Assembly (NCBI GenBank): GCA_963811365.1
Contig: CAWEQW010000012.1
Location: 62,001-126,000, forward strand
Length of the DNA stretch: 64,000 bases
Reading direction: 5' to 3'
Source of the DNA: CAWEQW01 sp963811365
Lineage (GTDB): Bacteria > Actinomycetota > Actinomycetes > Propionibacteriales > Nocardioidaceae
The notes beneath the pieces were generated by a model. It was not told the DNA's origin. It worked only from the letters and a program-made list of their open reading frames with translations, and ran no database searches. The position numbers were made by a program, and so were the translations under genes. How positions within the stretch are numbered: position 1 is the stretch's first letter; each line of letters opens with the position of its first letter. Shown piece after piece: positions 1 to 8,889 of this stretch.

Positions 1-359
1 TTGAAGCCGGAGTACGACGTGCCCCACATGCCGACGTTGCCGTCGCACCACGGCTGCCGGGCGAGCCACGCGATCACCTCGACGAGGTCGCGCTGCTCGG
101 CCTCGGGGTACTCGTCGGTGGCGTTGCCGCCGGAGGAGCCCGTGCCACGTACGTCGAGCCGGCAGACCGCGTACCCGAACTCGTCACGCATCCGCAGGTA
201 GCCGCCGGCGTACGACGAGGTCAGGTCGTCCTTGCGGTACGGCAGGGCCTCGAGCAGGCACGGCTGCGGCCCCGCCGCGGGGTCCGGGAGGTACAGCGTC
301 GCGGCGAGGGCGACCCCGTCCGGGGCGGGGATCCGGACGTCGCGCTCAGTGCCCGGCAC
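1..359 (-). CDS. CocE/NonD family hydrolase (N-terminal part, cut by window edge)
   Basis: This is an alpha/beta-hydrolase of the CocE/NonD (X-Pro dipeptidyl-peptidase S15) family, which hydrolyses esters or N-terminal dipeptides. The first 119 codons are present and the rest lies left of the window. The N-terminus has the family's look: a beta-sheet start, the segment LEALPYRKDD that builds the oxyanion hole, the VCRLDVRGTGSSGG strand-turn, and the nucleophile elbow GTSYSG with Ser115. I chose the GTG at 359 because translation from it gives the family N-terminus directly; it overlaps the stop of the upstream P1 peptidase gene by 14 bp, which suggests coupled translation. The substrate cannot be told from this fragment. 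Confidence 0.85.
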   Translation of the reverse strand, partial: MPGTERDVRIPAPDGVALAATLYLPDPAAGPQPCLLEALPYRKDDLTSSYAGGYLRMRDEFGYAVCRLDVRGTGSSGGNATDEYPEAEQRDLVEVIAWLARQPWCDGNVGMWGTSYSGF

Positions 360-1422
360 GGTGCAGCACCTCCCGCACGCGGTCGGGGTCGAGCCCCTCG
401 CTGGTGTTGCCGTCGCGGCCCACCTCGGTCGCCGCGCCGAGCATCGAGTTGAGCACCGACTCCTCGGCGGCCTCGACCACCGCGGCGAACAACGGGTCCA
501 GGGCCCGGCCGGCGAGGCTGGCCGAGCGGTCCGGCCGGCCGTCCCGGTCCAGGCGCACCCCGGTCGCCGCGGCCAGGAAGATCTCGCCGCTGCCGTGGTG
601 CGCGACCGACCCGGCGCGGGCCAGCCCGAGCCCGACCCGCCGGGCCAGCCGGGCACAGTCCGCCCCGTCGACGGGCGCGTCGGTGACGACCACGCCGATG
701 CACGATCCGGCCGGTCGACGGTCGGCGCCCGGGTCCGGCTCCCAGGAACGGCCGACGGCGACCCCGTCGACGGTCAGCCGCTCCCGGTCCCCGAAGTTCG
801 TCATCAGGAGCACCGCGACGGTGTGCCCGCCCGCGGTCACCCGCGAGGCGGTGCCGATCCCGCCCTTGAAGCCCAGGCAGCACATCCCGGTGCCGGAGCC
901 GACCGCCCCCTCGGCGGGAGGGCCGGCTGCGCCGCGGGACTGCAGCGCGGCGGTCCACGCCCGGCGGACGTCGTCGGCCTCCACCTGCATCCGGCGACAG
1001 TCGTTGAGGAACGAGTCGTCGCACTCCGCGACGACCGGGATGACGACGTCGTCGGCGACCTCCGGATGCTGCTCGAGGGCGATCGTGCAGGCCGCGTCGT
1101 ACACCCGGCCCACCTGCATCGTGGAGGTGAGGTACACCGGCGTCTCGAGCGAGCCCCACTCACCGGCGGTCAGGAAGCCGGTGCACTCGCCGGCGCCGTT
1201 CAGCACCGCACCGCCGGCCGGCACCGGACGGTGGTAGGCGTCCTCGGCGACCACCAGCACGGTCACGCCGGTGCGGGCCGTGCCGCGGCCCTCCGGCGGG
1301 TCCGGCTCGTCGCGGCGGACGGTGGCGTGGCCGAGACCGACACCGGCCACGTCGAGGACCGAGTTCGTGGGACCCGTGGGGAGCACCCCGACGGTGACTC
1401 CGGTCTGGCGAGCGCGCGGCAT
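346..1422 (-). CDS. P1 (S58, DmpA-type) self-cleaving aminopeptidase
   Basis: The 358-residue protein belongs to the DmpA/P1 family, N-terminal nucleophile enzymes that cut themselves into two chains and act as L-/D-aminopeptidases. The family N-terminus is visible (GPTNSVLDVAGVGLGH, then RTGVTVLV), as is the central GAVGSGTGM...GGIGTAS segment at about 172-193. The expected self-cleavage site is G239-S240, inside AGSCIGVVVTDAP, so Ser240 would become the new N-terminal nucleophile. The product is cytoplasmic, with no signal peptide. It sits head-to-tail with a CocE-type hydrolase, and the pair may process peptides or amides together (inference). An AGGAT hexamer 6 nt before the ATG suggests leaderless transcription. 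Confidence 0.88.
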   Translation of the reverse strand: MPRARQTGVTVGVLPTGPTNSVLDVAGVGLGHATVRRDEPDPPEGRGTARTGVTVLVVAEDAYHRPVPAGGAVLNGAGECTGFLTAGEWGSLETPVYLTSTMQVGRVYDAACTIALEQHPEVADDVVIPVVAECDDSFLNDCRRMQVEADDVRRAWTAALQSRGAAGPPAEGAVGSGTGMCCLGFKGGIGTASRVTAGGHTVAVLLMTNFGDRERLTVDGVAVGRSWEPDPGADRRPAGSCIGVVVTDAPVDGADCARLARRVGLGLARAGSVAHHGSGEIFLAAATGVRLDRDGRPDRSASLAGRALDPLFAAVVEAAEESVLNSMLGAATEVGRDGNTSEGLDPDRVREVLHRAGH

Positions 1423-1466
1423 GTCGTCATCCTGCCGGACGGCGACGGAGATGCCATGCTGTTGCG

Positions 1467-2528
1467 GTGAGACCCGTTCCGGTGGTGTGGTCAGGCGAGA
1501 CCCGACGCCACGACCCCCGTCACGAGGTCTGGGTCGGGGTGGCGACGCCGGCCACCGAGGTCGCCGCCCGGGTCGACCTCCTCCTGGGCGCGCTCACCGA
1601 CGCCGGCCACCGGGCCGAGCAGGCCACCGGTCACGACGACGACGTGCTGCTGCGGATCCACGACGAGGGCATGGTGACCTTCCTGCGCACCGCCGCCGAG
1701 CGCTGGCAGCAGGGCGGCTACGCCGAGATCGCCGGCCAGGACCGCGTGGTGCCGTACTTCTTCCCGACCCCCGCGCTCACCGACGGCGTCCCGACCCGTC
1801 GACCGGTGGCGGTGCACGCCGAGGCCGGCAGGTGGTGCTACGACACGATGACGCTCGTCGGCCCGGGCACCTGGGAGTCCGCCCGGGCAGCCGTGGACTG
1901 CGCCCTCCGCGCGGTCGACCTCGTGGTCGCCGGCGAGCCGGTCGCGTACGCGCTGTGCCGGCCGCCGGGCCACCACGCCACCCGGACCGGGTTCGGTGGC
2001 TCCTGCTACCTCAACAACGCCGCCGTCGCCGCCCAGGCGCTCCGCGACGCCGGCCACGAGCGGGTCGGGGTGGTGGACCTCGACGCGCACCACGGCAACG
2101 GGACCGCGGCGATCTTCTACGACCGTCCGGACGTCTGCTACTCCTCGGTGCACGTCGACCCCGGGGCGGGCTGGTTCCCGCACGTCGTCGGCTTCGCGGA
2201 CGAGACCGGGGCGGGGCAGGGGACCGGCGCCACCCGGCACGTCCCGCTTCCCGAGGGCGCCGGCGACGACGCCTGGCTGGCCGCGGTCGCGGACCTGTCC
2301 GCCTGGACGCTGGGCCAGGGGTGCAGCGCGCTCGTCGTGTCCCTGGGCGTCGACGCGGCGGTGGACGACCCGGAGAGCCCGCTGCTCGTGACCCAGCACG
2401 GCTACCGAGAGGCCGGACGGACGCTGGGCGCGACCGGCCTGCCGTCGGTCGTGGTGCAGGAGGGCGGCTACCACCTGCCCAGCCTCGGCGGTCTGGTGGC
2501 GGCGTACCTGCAGGGACACACCGGCTGA
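1467..2528 (+). CDS. Histone-deacetylase-family (class II-like) amidohydrolase
   Basis: This zinc-dependent deacetylase-fold protein has 353 residues and starts at GTG 1467. Family motifs are present: RPPGHHA at 165-171 (the charge-relay histidines), GFGGSCYLNN at 175-184, and DLDAHHGNG at 204-212, where Asp206 and His208 are expected zinc ligands. The third metal-ligand region is SLGVDAAVDDPESPL. Bacterial members remove acetyl groups from polyamines, acetoin-pathway proteins or lysines; the substrate cannot be assigned here. It is divergent from the P1 peptidase gene, and only about 44 bp separate the two starts, so the promoters must share that gap. Confidence 0.85.
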   Translation: MRPVPVVWSGETRRHDPRHEVWVGVATPATEVAARVDLLLGALTDAGHRAEQATGHDDDVLLRIHDEGMVTFLRTAAERWQQGGYAEIAGQDRVVPYFFPTPALTDGVPTRRPVAVHAEAGRWCYDTMTLVGPGTWESARAAVDCALRAVDLVVAGEPVAYALCRPPGHHATRTGFGGSCYLNNAAVAAQALRDAGHERVGVVDLDAHHGNGTAAIFYDRPDVCYSSVHVDPGAGWFPHVVGFADETGAGQGTGATRHVPLPEGAGDDAWLAAVADLSAWTLGQGCSALVVSLGVDAAVDDPESPLLVTQHGYREAGRTLGATGLPSVVVQEGGYHLPSLGGLVAAYLQGHTG

Positions 2529-2612
2529 GTGGGTGTCGCGAGCCCCGGGACCTACACTGGGAAGGCTGTGACGTCGAGGGAGCCGCATCGGGCGGACCCG
2601 CGAGGAGGACCG

Positions 2613-4508
2613 ATGGGACTGCTGGAACGGATCGGGGGGCCGCGAGACCTGCGCGACCTCGACGACGACCAGCTGGATGCTCTGGCCTCGGAGATCCGCG
2701 ACGAGCTCGTCCGCACCTGCGCCCCGCGCGGCGGCCACCTCGGACCGAACCTGGGCGTGGTGGAGCTGACCCTCGCGATCCACCGCGTCTTCGACTCGCC
2801 GACCGACCGGGTGGTCTTCGACACCGGCCACCAGGCCTACGTCCACAAGATGCTCACCGGCCGCGCCGGCCGGTTCGACTCGCTGCGCCTGGCGGGCGGC
2901 CTGTCCGGCTACCCGAGCCAGGCCGAGTCGCCGCACGACGTCGTCGAGAACTCGCACGCCTCCACCGCGCTGTCGTACGCCGACGGGCTGGCGAAGGCGT
3001 ACGCGATCCGCGGCGAGGACCGCTTCGTCGTGGCCGTCGTCGGCGACGGCGCGCTCACGGGCGGGATGGCCTGGGAGGCGCTGAACAACATCGCCGCCAA
3101 CTCCGACCGCAAGCTGGTCATCATCGTCAACGACAACGGCCGTTCGTACACACCGACGGTCGGTGGCCTGGCGAACCACCTGACGACGCTGCGGACCAAC
3201 CCCCGCTACGAGCAGGTGCTCGACCTGGTCAAGAAGCGGCTCCGGGGCGTCCGCGGGGTCGGCCCGGCCGTCTACGACGCCCTGCACGCCGTCAAGAAGG
3301 GCATGAAGGACGCGCTCGCGCCGCAGGGCCTGTTCGAGGACCTCGGGCTCAAGTACGTCGGTCCGATCGACGGCCACGACCGCACCACGGTCGAGCAGGC
3401 GCTGCTGCAGGCCAAGCGGTTCGGCGGTCCGGTGATCGTGCACGCGATGACCAAGAAGGGCTTCGGGTACGACGCGGCCGAGCGTCACGAGGCCGACCAG
3501 TTCCACTCGCCGGGCCCCTACGACGTGGCGACCGGGCTCGAGACGCCGAAGGGACGCATCTGGACCGACGTCTTCGCCGAGGAGATGGTCGCGCTCGGGG
3601 AGGAGCGCCGCGACCTGGTCGCGATCACCGCCGCGATGCTGCACCCGGTCGGGCTGCACCTGTTCGCGGCGAAGCATCCCGAGCGGACGTTCGACGTCGG
3701 CATCGCCGAGCAGCACGCCGCCACGTCCGCGGCGGGCCTGGCGCTGGGCGGCCTGCACCCCGTCGTCGCGGTCTACTCGACGTTCCTGAACCGCGCCTTC
3801 GACCAGGTCCTGATGGACGTCGCGCTGCACCGCTGCGGCGTCACGTTCGTCCTCGACCGGGCCGGCGTCACCGGCGACGACGGCGCCAGCCACAACGGCA
3901 TGTGGGACATGTCGATCCTCCAGGTCGTCCCCGGCCTGCGTCTGGCCGCGCCGCGGGACGGCGCGCGGCTGCGCGAGCTGCTCCGCGAGGCGGTCGAGGT
4001 CGCCGACGCCCCGACCGTGGTCCGGTTCCCCAAGGGCGCGCCGATCCCCGACGTGCCCGCCGTCGACCGGGCCGGCGGCTGCGACGTGCTGGTGCGCAAG
4101 GGTGCCCGCGATGTGCTGATCGTCGGCGTCGGCTCGATGGCGAGCGTGTCGGTCGACGTGGCCGAGCGGCTGGCCGCTCAGGGCATCGGCGTGACCGTGG
4201 TGGACCCGCGCTGGGTGAAGCCGATCGACCCGGCGCTGGTCGAGCTGGCCGCGGCCCACCGTCTCGTGGTCAGCGTGGAGGACAACGGCATCGTCGGTGG
4301 CTGCGGCGCGGTGCTGCTGCAGACCCTCAACGCCGCCCGGGTCGAGACCCCGGTGCGGCTGCACGGCATCCCGCAGGAGTTCCTGCAGCACGCCAAGCGC
4401 GACCGGATCCTTGCCGACATCGGCCTGTCCGCCCAGGCGCTGGCCCGCTCGGTCGTCGAGGACGTGACCGCGCTGGACCGCGGGGCGTCCCTGGTCACGC
4501 TGGAGTAG
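2613..4508 (+). CDS. dxs: 1-deoxy-D-xylulose-5-phosphate synthase
   Basis: Dxs condenses pyruvate and glyceraldehyde 3-phosphate to 1-deoxy-D-xylulose 5-phosphate, the first step of the MEP isoprenoid pathway, in the cytoplasm. The 631 residues match the family length. Visible landmarks are GHLGPNLG at 41-48, DTGHQAYVHK at 70-79, the thiamine-diphosphate motif GDGALTGGMAWEALNN beginning at 144, and the pyrimidine-domain motif GIAEQHA around 366. The frame is open back to 2529, but the ATG at 2613 is preceded by a clear GAGGAGG ribosome-binding site, and translation from it gives the family N-terminus (LLERIGGPRDLR). A strong hairpin follows the stop codon. Confidence 0.96.
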   Translation: MGLLERIGGPRDLRDLDDDQLDALASEIRDELVRTCAPRGGHLGPNLGVVELTLAIHRVFDSPTDRVVFDTGHQAYVHKMLTGRAGRFDSLRLAGGLSGYPSQAESPHDVVENSHASTALSYADGLAKAYAIRGEDRFVVAVVGDGALTGGMAWEALNNIAANSDRKLVIIVNDNGRSYTPTVGGLANHLTTLRTNPRYEQVLDLVKKRLRGVRGVGPAVYDALHAVKKGMKDALAPQGLFEDLGLKYVGPIDGHDRTTVEQALLQAKRFGGPVIVHAMTKKGFGYDAAERHEADQFHSPGPYDVATGLETPKGRIWTDVFAEEMVALGEERRDLVAITAAMLHPVGLHLFAAKHPERTFDVGIAEQHAATSAAGLALGGLHPVVAVYSTFLNRAFDQVLMDVALHRCGVTFVLDRAGVTGDDGASHNGMWDMSILQVVPGLRLAAPRDGARLRELLREAVEVADAPTVVRFPKGAPIPDVPAVDRAGGCDVLVRKGARDVLIVGVGSMASVSVDVAERLAAQGIGVTVVDPRWVKPIDPALVELAAAHRLVVSVEDNGIVGGCGAVLLQTLNAARVETPVRLHGIPQEFLQHAKRDRILADIGLSAQALARSVVEDVTALDRGASLVTLE

Positions 4509-4509
4509 C

Positions 4510-4530
4510 GGCCGTCTCCGTCAGACGGCC
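4510..4530 (+). terminator. Hairpin after dxs
   Basis: GGCCGTCT (4510-4517) and AGACGGCC (4523-4530) form a perfect 8-bp stem with a 5-nt loop just after the dxs stop. There is no T-tract, as is common for actinobacterial intrinsic terminators. It also lies between two convergent genes and could serve both. Confidence 0.6.
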
Positions 4531-4614
4531 CCGCGACCGTCGGGAACCGGGCCGGCGCGTCCCGCCGCGTCCGAGACGCATGACGCTGTCTCGGTCCTGC
4601 CTGCGCGCCCGGGA

Positions 4615-6363
4615 TCAGCCCCGGGGCGTCTTGTGCCGCGGCTTCCTGCCGCCGCCGCCGCCCGCGCGGTCGGGACGGTCCGACCTCCTCGGGGCCGCGG
4701 CCCGCGGAGCAGGGCCGGCAGGGGCGAGCTCGATCAGCTTGCCGGAGATACGCGTGCGCTCGAGGGCCGAGAACGTCTCCGCGGACAGGTCCGCGGGGAG
4801 CTCCACGAACGAGTGGTCGCCGCGGATGTCGATGTGCCCGAAGTCGCCGCGGTCGAGCCCACCCTCGTTGGCGATGGCGCCGACGATCTGGCGCGGCTGC
4901 ACCTTGTGGCGCTTGCCGACCGCGATCCGGTACGTCGCCAGGGGGGCGGTCGAACGGCGGCGCGGCGTCCGCTCGCGGGGCTCGCGGGGACGGTCCCGCC
5001 TCTCGAACGCTCGGGAGGGCTCGGGCTCCGGCGCCGCCTCGAGCAGCAGCGGCCGGTCGTCGTGCACCAGCACCGCGAGGGCGGCGGCGATGTCGCCCGC
5101 CGGCACGTCGTGCTCCTGCTCGTAGGAGCGGACCAGGTCCCGGAAGAACTCCAGCTGCTCGGAGCCGAGGGCGCCGGTGATCGACTCCGTGAACCGGGCC
5201 ACCCGGGTCTCGTTGACGTCCTCGATGCTCGGCATGCTCATCGGCGTCAACGGCTGCCGGGTGGCCCGCTCGATCGCCTTCAGGAGGTGGCGCTCCCGGG
5301 GCGTCACGAACGAGAGTGCGTCGCCCGAGCGGCCGGCGCGGCCGGTGCGGCCGATCCGGTGCACGTAGGACTCGGTGTCGGTGGGGATGTCGTAGTTGAC
5401 GACATGGCTGATCCGCTCGACGTCGAGGCCGCGTGCGGCCACGTCGGTCGCGACGAGGATGTCGAGCCGGCCGTCGCGCAGCTGGTTGATCGTCCGCTCG
5501 CGCTGGTTCTGGGCGACGTCTCCGTTGATCGCGGCAGCCTCGAAGCCACGGGCGCGCAGCCGTTCGGCGAGCACCTCGGTCGCCTGCTTGGTGCGCACGA
5601 ACACGATCATCGCCTCGAAGTTCTCCACCTCGAGCAGGCGGGTGAGGGCGTCGAGCTTCTGCTGGTGCGCGACCTGCAGGTAGCGCTGCGTGGTGTTGGC
5701 CGCCGTGACTGTCTTGTTCTTGACCGTGATCTCGACCGGGTCGGTGAGGTAGCGCTTCGAGATCCGCCGGATCTGTGCCGGCATCGTCGCGGAGAACAAC
5801 GCGACGTGCTTGTCCTCGGGCGTGTCGGCCAGGATCGTCTCGACGTCCTCGGCGAAGCCCATGTTCAGCATCTCGTCGGCCTCGTCGAGCACCAGGAAGC
5901 GCAGCTCGGACAGGTCGAGCGTGCCCTTCTCGAGGTGGTCCATGATCCGGCCGGGGGTGCCCACGACGACGTGCACGCCACGGCGCAGGGCGGACAGCTG
6001 GACGCCGTACGCCTGACCGCCGTAGACCGGCAGGACGTGGAGGCCGGTCAGGTGCGAGGCGTAGCGCTCGAAGGCCTCGGAGACCTGCAGGGCCAGCTCC
6101 CGGGTCGGTGCCAGCACCAGCGCCTGAGGACGCTTCTGCCTGAGGTCGATCCGGGACAGGATGGGTACGGCGAACGCGGCGGTCTTGCCGGTGCCGGTCT
6201 GCGCCAGCCCCACGACGTGCCTGCCCTCGAGCAGGGGCGGGATCGTGGCCGCCTGGATCGGCGACGGCGACTCGTAGCCGACGTCGTCGAGCGCCCGGAG
6301 CACGCGCTTGTCGATGCCGAGGTCGGCGAAGGTCGGCGAGGAGGGCTGGTCGGTGTCGGTCAT
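4615..6363 (-). CDS. DEAD-box ATP-dependent RNA helicase (DeaD/CsdA-like)
   Basis: This RNA helicase has 582 residues from ATG 6363. The helicase core carries the Q-motif (TFADLG...SPIQAATIP), Walker A AQTGTGKT at about 54-61, PTRELA, DEAD in LVLDEADEMLNMGF, SAT, and motif VI HRIGRTGRAGR. After the core comes a DbpA-type RNA-binding domain (about 480-560, with KRHKVQPRQIVGAIANEGGL) and a basic Arg/Gly-rich tail ending KPRHKTPRG, typical of the actinobacterial DeaD class that unwinds structured RNA in ribosome assembly or cold adaptation. The frame is open upstream to 6471, but those residues look non-coding. It converges on dxs. Confidence 0.93.
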   Translation of the reverse strand: MTDTDQPSSPTFADLGIDKRVLRALDDVGYESPSPIQAATIPPLLEGRHVVGLAQTGTGKTAAFAVPILSRIDLRQKRPQALVLAPTRELALQVSEAFERYASHLTGLHVLPVYGGQAYGVQLSALRRGVHVVVGTPGRIMDHLEKGTLDLSELRFLVLDEADEMLNMGFAEDVETILADTPEDKHVALFSATMPAQIRRISKRYLTDPVEITVKNKTVTAANTTQRYLQVAHQQKLDALTRLLEVENFEAMIVFVRTKQATEVLAERLRARGFEAAAINGDVAQNQRERTINQLRDGRLDILVATDVAARGLDVERISHVVNYDIPTDTESYVHRIGRTGRAGRSGDALSFVTPRERHLLKAIERATRQPLTPMSMPSIEDVNETRVARFTESITGALGSEQLEFFRDLVRSYEQEHDVPAGDIAAALAVLVHDDRPLLLEAAPEPEPSRAFERRDRPREPRERTPRRRSTAPLATYRIAVGKRHKVQPRQIVGAIANEGGLDRGDFGHIDIRGDHSFVELPADLSAETFSALERTRISGKLIELAPAGPAPRAAAPRRSDRPDRAGGGGGRKPRHKTPRG

Positions 6364-6799
6364 GCGAGGCACCCGGCGGGGCTCAGGGATGGCATCGCAC
6401 CAGGGTAGTGCCGCAGCTCGAGCGGGCCGGCTGCGGATCCACTGCCGAGGGCGGCTGGGGAAGACAGCCACGTCGCCGGCTGGATGTCGGTGGTCGCCCC
6501 TGGGGTCGGGGTTATCGGTCAGAAGACCGCGGTCCCGCAGGACAGCGTCGACGCGCTCGACGCGACCGCTGCCTGCGCCGCGCCGCTGCCGGGCTGAGTC
6601 TCGATCAGGCGCCGGGACGTTCTACTGGCGCACACCGCACGGCTACTGGACCCGCGTCGACCGCCAGGGCAGCGATCAGCTGTGTGTGGACCTGTCGGAG
6701 GAGGACCGGCGGCTCCTGGGTCGGTCCCGGTCCCGCAGCGAGCTCCGCAGCCGGTCGCCGGCCGAGGAGTGGTTCGCCGCCCTCCTGCACGCGGACCCC
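6364..6799. other. Intergenic stretch without an intact gene
   Basis: These 436 bp between the helicase start and the fadB stop hold no complete gene. The first part should contain the helicase promoter (minus strand), though I cannot place it with confidence. The second part, about 6600-6800, looks like the tail of a lost endonuclease gene, described separately. Confidence 0.6.
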
Positions 6800-6800
6800 T
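6600..6800 (+). pseudogene. Remnant of a DUF222/HNH-endonuclease-like gene
   Basis: In one plus-strand frame this stretch reads GTFYWRTPHGYWTRVD, then a run ending SPAEEWFAALLHADPS. WRTPHGYWxRVD followed by a charged tail resembles the C-terminal end of the DUF222 (13E12-type) HNH endonucleases common in Nocardioides and mycobacteria. No HNH core or N-terminal domain lies upstream, and the natural stop is missing because the frame runs on into the antisense of fadB. It looks like a truncated 3' scrap. The match is from pattern memory only, so confidence is low to moderate. Confidence 0.35.
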
Positions 6801-8889
6801 CAGTGGAACCGGCGACCGGTCACCTTCTCCGAGATCCCCGTGCGGTCGAGGAGCAGGGTGATGCCCCCGTTCCACGACGAGAAGCCTGCCCCGGTGATCA
6901 TCGCCAGGTCCAGGTCCTCGGGTGCGGCGACGACGCCCTCGTCGAGCATCCGGCGCGCCTCGTCCGCGATGGCCGACAGCACGCGCTCCCGGACCTCGGC
7001 AGCGTCGAGGACGACCGGCTCGGCGGGCGTCTCGAACAGCGCGGCGACGTCCGGGTCCACCGTCATGTCCGGCAGGTAGACGCTGCCCTTGCCGGCTTCG
7101 ACGACCGCCCGGAGGTTGCCCGAGACGTAGAACCGGTCCGGCCAGGCCGCGTGCAGGCTCTCGTTGTTGTGCAGGGCGATCGCCGGACCCACCAGCGACA
7201 GCAGCAGGAACGGCGGCATCGGAGCGATCCCCGCGAACGCGCCGTCGGCCACCTCCAGCGGTGTGCCGGCGTCGACGGTTGCGGCCACCTCACCGAGGAA
7301 CCTTCCGAGCAGCCGGTTGACGATGAACGACGGGCTGTCCTTGACCAGGATCGTGGTCTTCTTCAGCTGCCGGCCCACGGCGAACGCGGTGGCGAGGGTC
7401 TCGTCGTCGGTCCGCTCGGCGCGGACGATCTCGAGCAACGGCATCACGGCCACCGGGTTGAAGAAGTGGAAGCCGACGACCCGCTCGGGGTGCGCCAGGT
7501 CCGCAGCCATCTCGCTGACCGAGAGCGACGAGGTGTTCGTCGCCAGCACGCAGGTGGGCGAGACCGCAGCCTCCACGGTGGCGAACACCTGCTTCTTGAC
7601 CGACATCTCCTCGAAGACGGCCTCGATGACGAAGTCCGCGTCCGCGAAGACGGCCGTGTCGACGGACCCGGACACCAGCGCCTTGAGCCGGTTCGCCTTG
7701 TCGGCGGTGAGCCGGCCCTTGCCCAGCAGCCTGTCGACCTCGACGTGCACGTAGCCGACGCCCTTGTCCACGCGGCCCTGGTCGAGGTCGGTGAGCACGA
7801 CCGGCACCTGCAGCCGGCGTACCAGCAGCAGCGCGAGCTGGCTGGCCATCAGCCCGGCGCCGACGATGCCGACCTTGGTCACCGGACGGGCCAGTGACTT
7901 GTCCGGAGCGCCGGCGGGACGCTTGGCCCGCTTCTGCACGAGGTTGAAGGTGTACAGCCCCGCCCAGGCCTCTGGAGACACGATGAGGTCGGCGAGAGCG
8001 GCGTCCTCGGCCGCGAAGCCCTCGTCGCGCGAGGCGGTCCGTGCGCCCTCGATGAGGTCCAGGGCCCGGTACGCCGCCGGCGCCGCCCCACCGGTCTTGG
8101 CGTCTGCCAGACGGCGCCCCTCGGCTACCGCGACCTCCCAGGCGTCGCCGCGGTCGACCTCGGGTCGCTCCACCCGCTCGCGCCCGGCCAGGACGCGCGC
8201 CGCCCACAGCAGCGACTGCTCCAGGAAGTCCGCGCCGCCGAGCTCGACGTCGGCCAGGCCCATCTCGAAGGCTGCGTGCCCGTTGAGCACCTTGCCCTGG
8301 TTCAACGGGTTCTCCACCATCAGCGTGACGGCGCGTGCGGCGCCGACCAGGTTCGGCACCAGGTACGCGCCCCCCACCCGGGCACCAGGCCGAGCGCCAC
8401 CTCCGGCAGCCCGATCGCCGGGACCGAGTCGAGGACGGTCCGGTAGGTGCAGTGCAGCGCGACCTCGAGGCCACCACCGAGCGCGAGGCCGTTGACGAAC
8501 CCGAAGGTCGGCGTGCCACCCTCACCGAGCTTGCGGAACACGCCGTGGCCGATCCGGGCCATCACCTCGGCCTCGTCCCGGTCGCTGATCCGCACGGCCT
8601 CCAGGTCGGCTCCTGCGGCGAGCACGAACGGCTTGCCGGTGATGCCGATGGCGGCCACGTCGTCGCGGGCCAGCGCCGCGTCGAGCGCCGTGTTCAAGGA
8701 CGCCAGGCTGCGCGGGCCGAGCGAGTTCGGCCGGGTGTGGTCGCGCCCGTTGTCGAGCGTGACCAGGACCATCGTGCCGGCGCCGTACGGCAGCGCGACG
8801 TCGCGGCTCTTCGCCTCGGTGACGACCTCGTCGGGGCTGAAGCCGGCGGCGCGGTCGAGCAGCTGCTGGAGCTCAGGGCTGGTGGTCAT
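6800..8889 (-). pseudogene. Fatty-acid oxidation bifunctional protein (FadB/FadJ-like), frameshifted as sequenced
   Basis: The gene encodes an enoyl-CoA hydratase / 3-hydroxyacyl-CoA dehydrogenase. The hydratase domain starts at ATG 8889 (MTTSPELQQLLDRAAGF) and runs through GLALGGGLEVALHC and GLPEVALGLVPGWG. The frame then breaks at 8370-8375, a run of six G on the coding strand where seven would restore GLVPGWGGAYLVPNLVG. The downstream frame is intact: the NAD-binding GxGxxx motif in VGIVGAGLMASQLA, the catalytic region HFFNPV, and the end GRRFH. The ATG overlaps the thiolase stop in a TGATG junction, so the two genes are coupled. The rest of the frame is well preserved, so one missing G, perhaps a sequencing error, is the simplest account. 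Confidence 0.85.

Noticed and set aside
1271..5125. Very long plus-strand ORF of 1284 codons
   Set aside because: It runs through the HDAC-like gene and dxs in the wrong frame and is Arg/Pro/Gly-rich with no domain. Such shadow frames are expected at this GC content.
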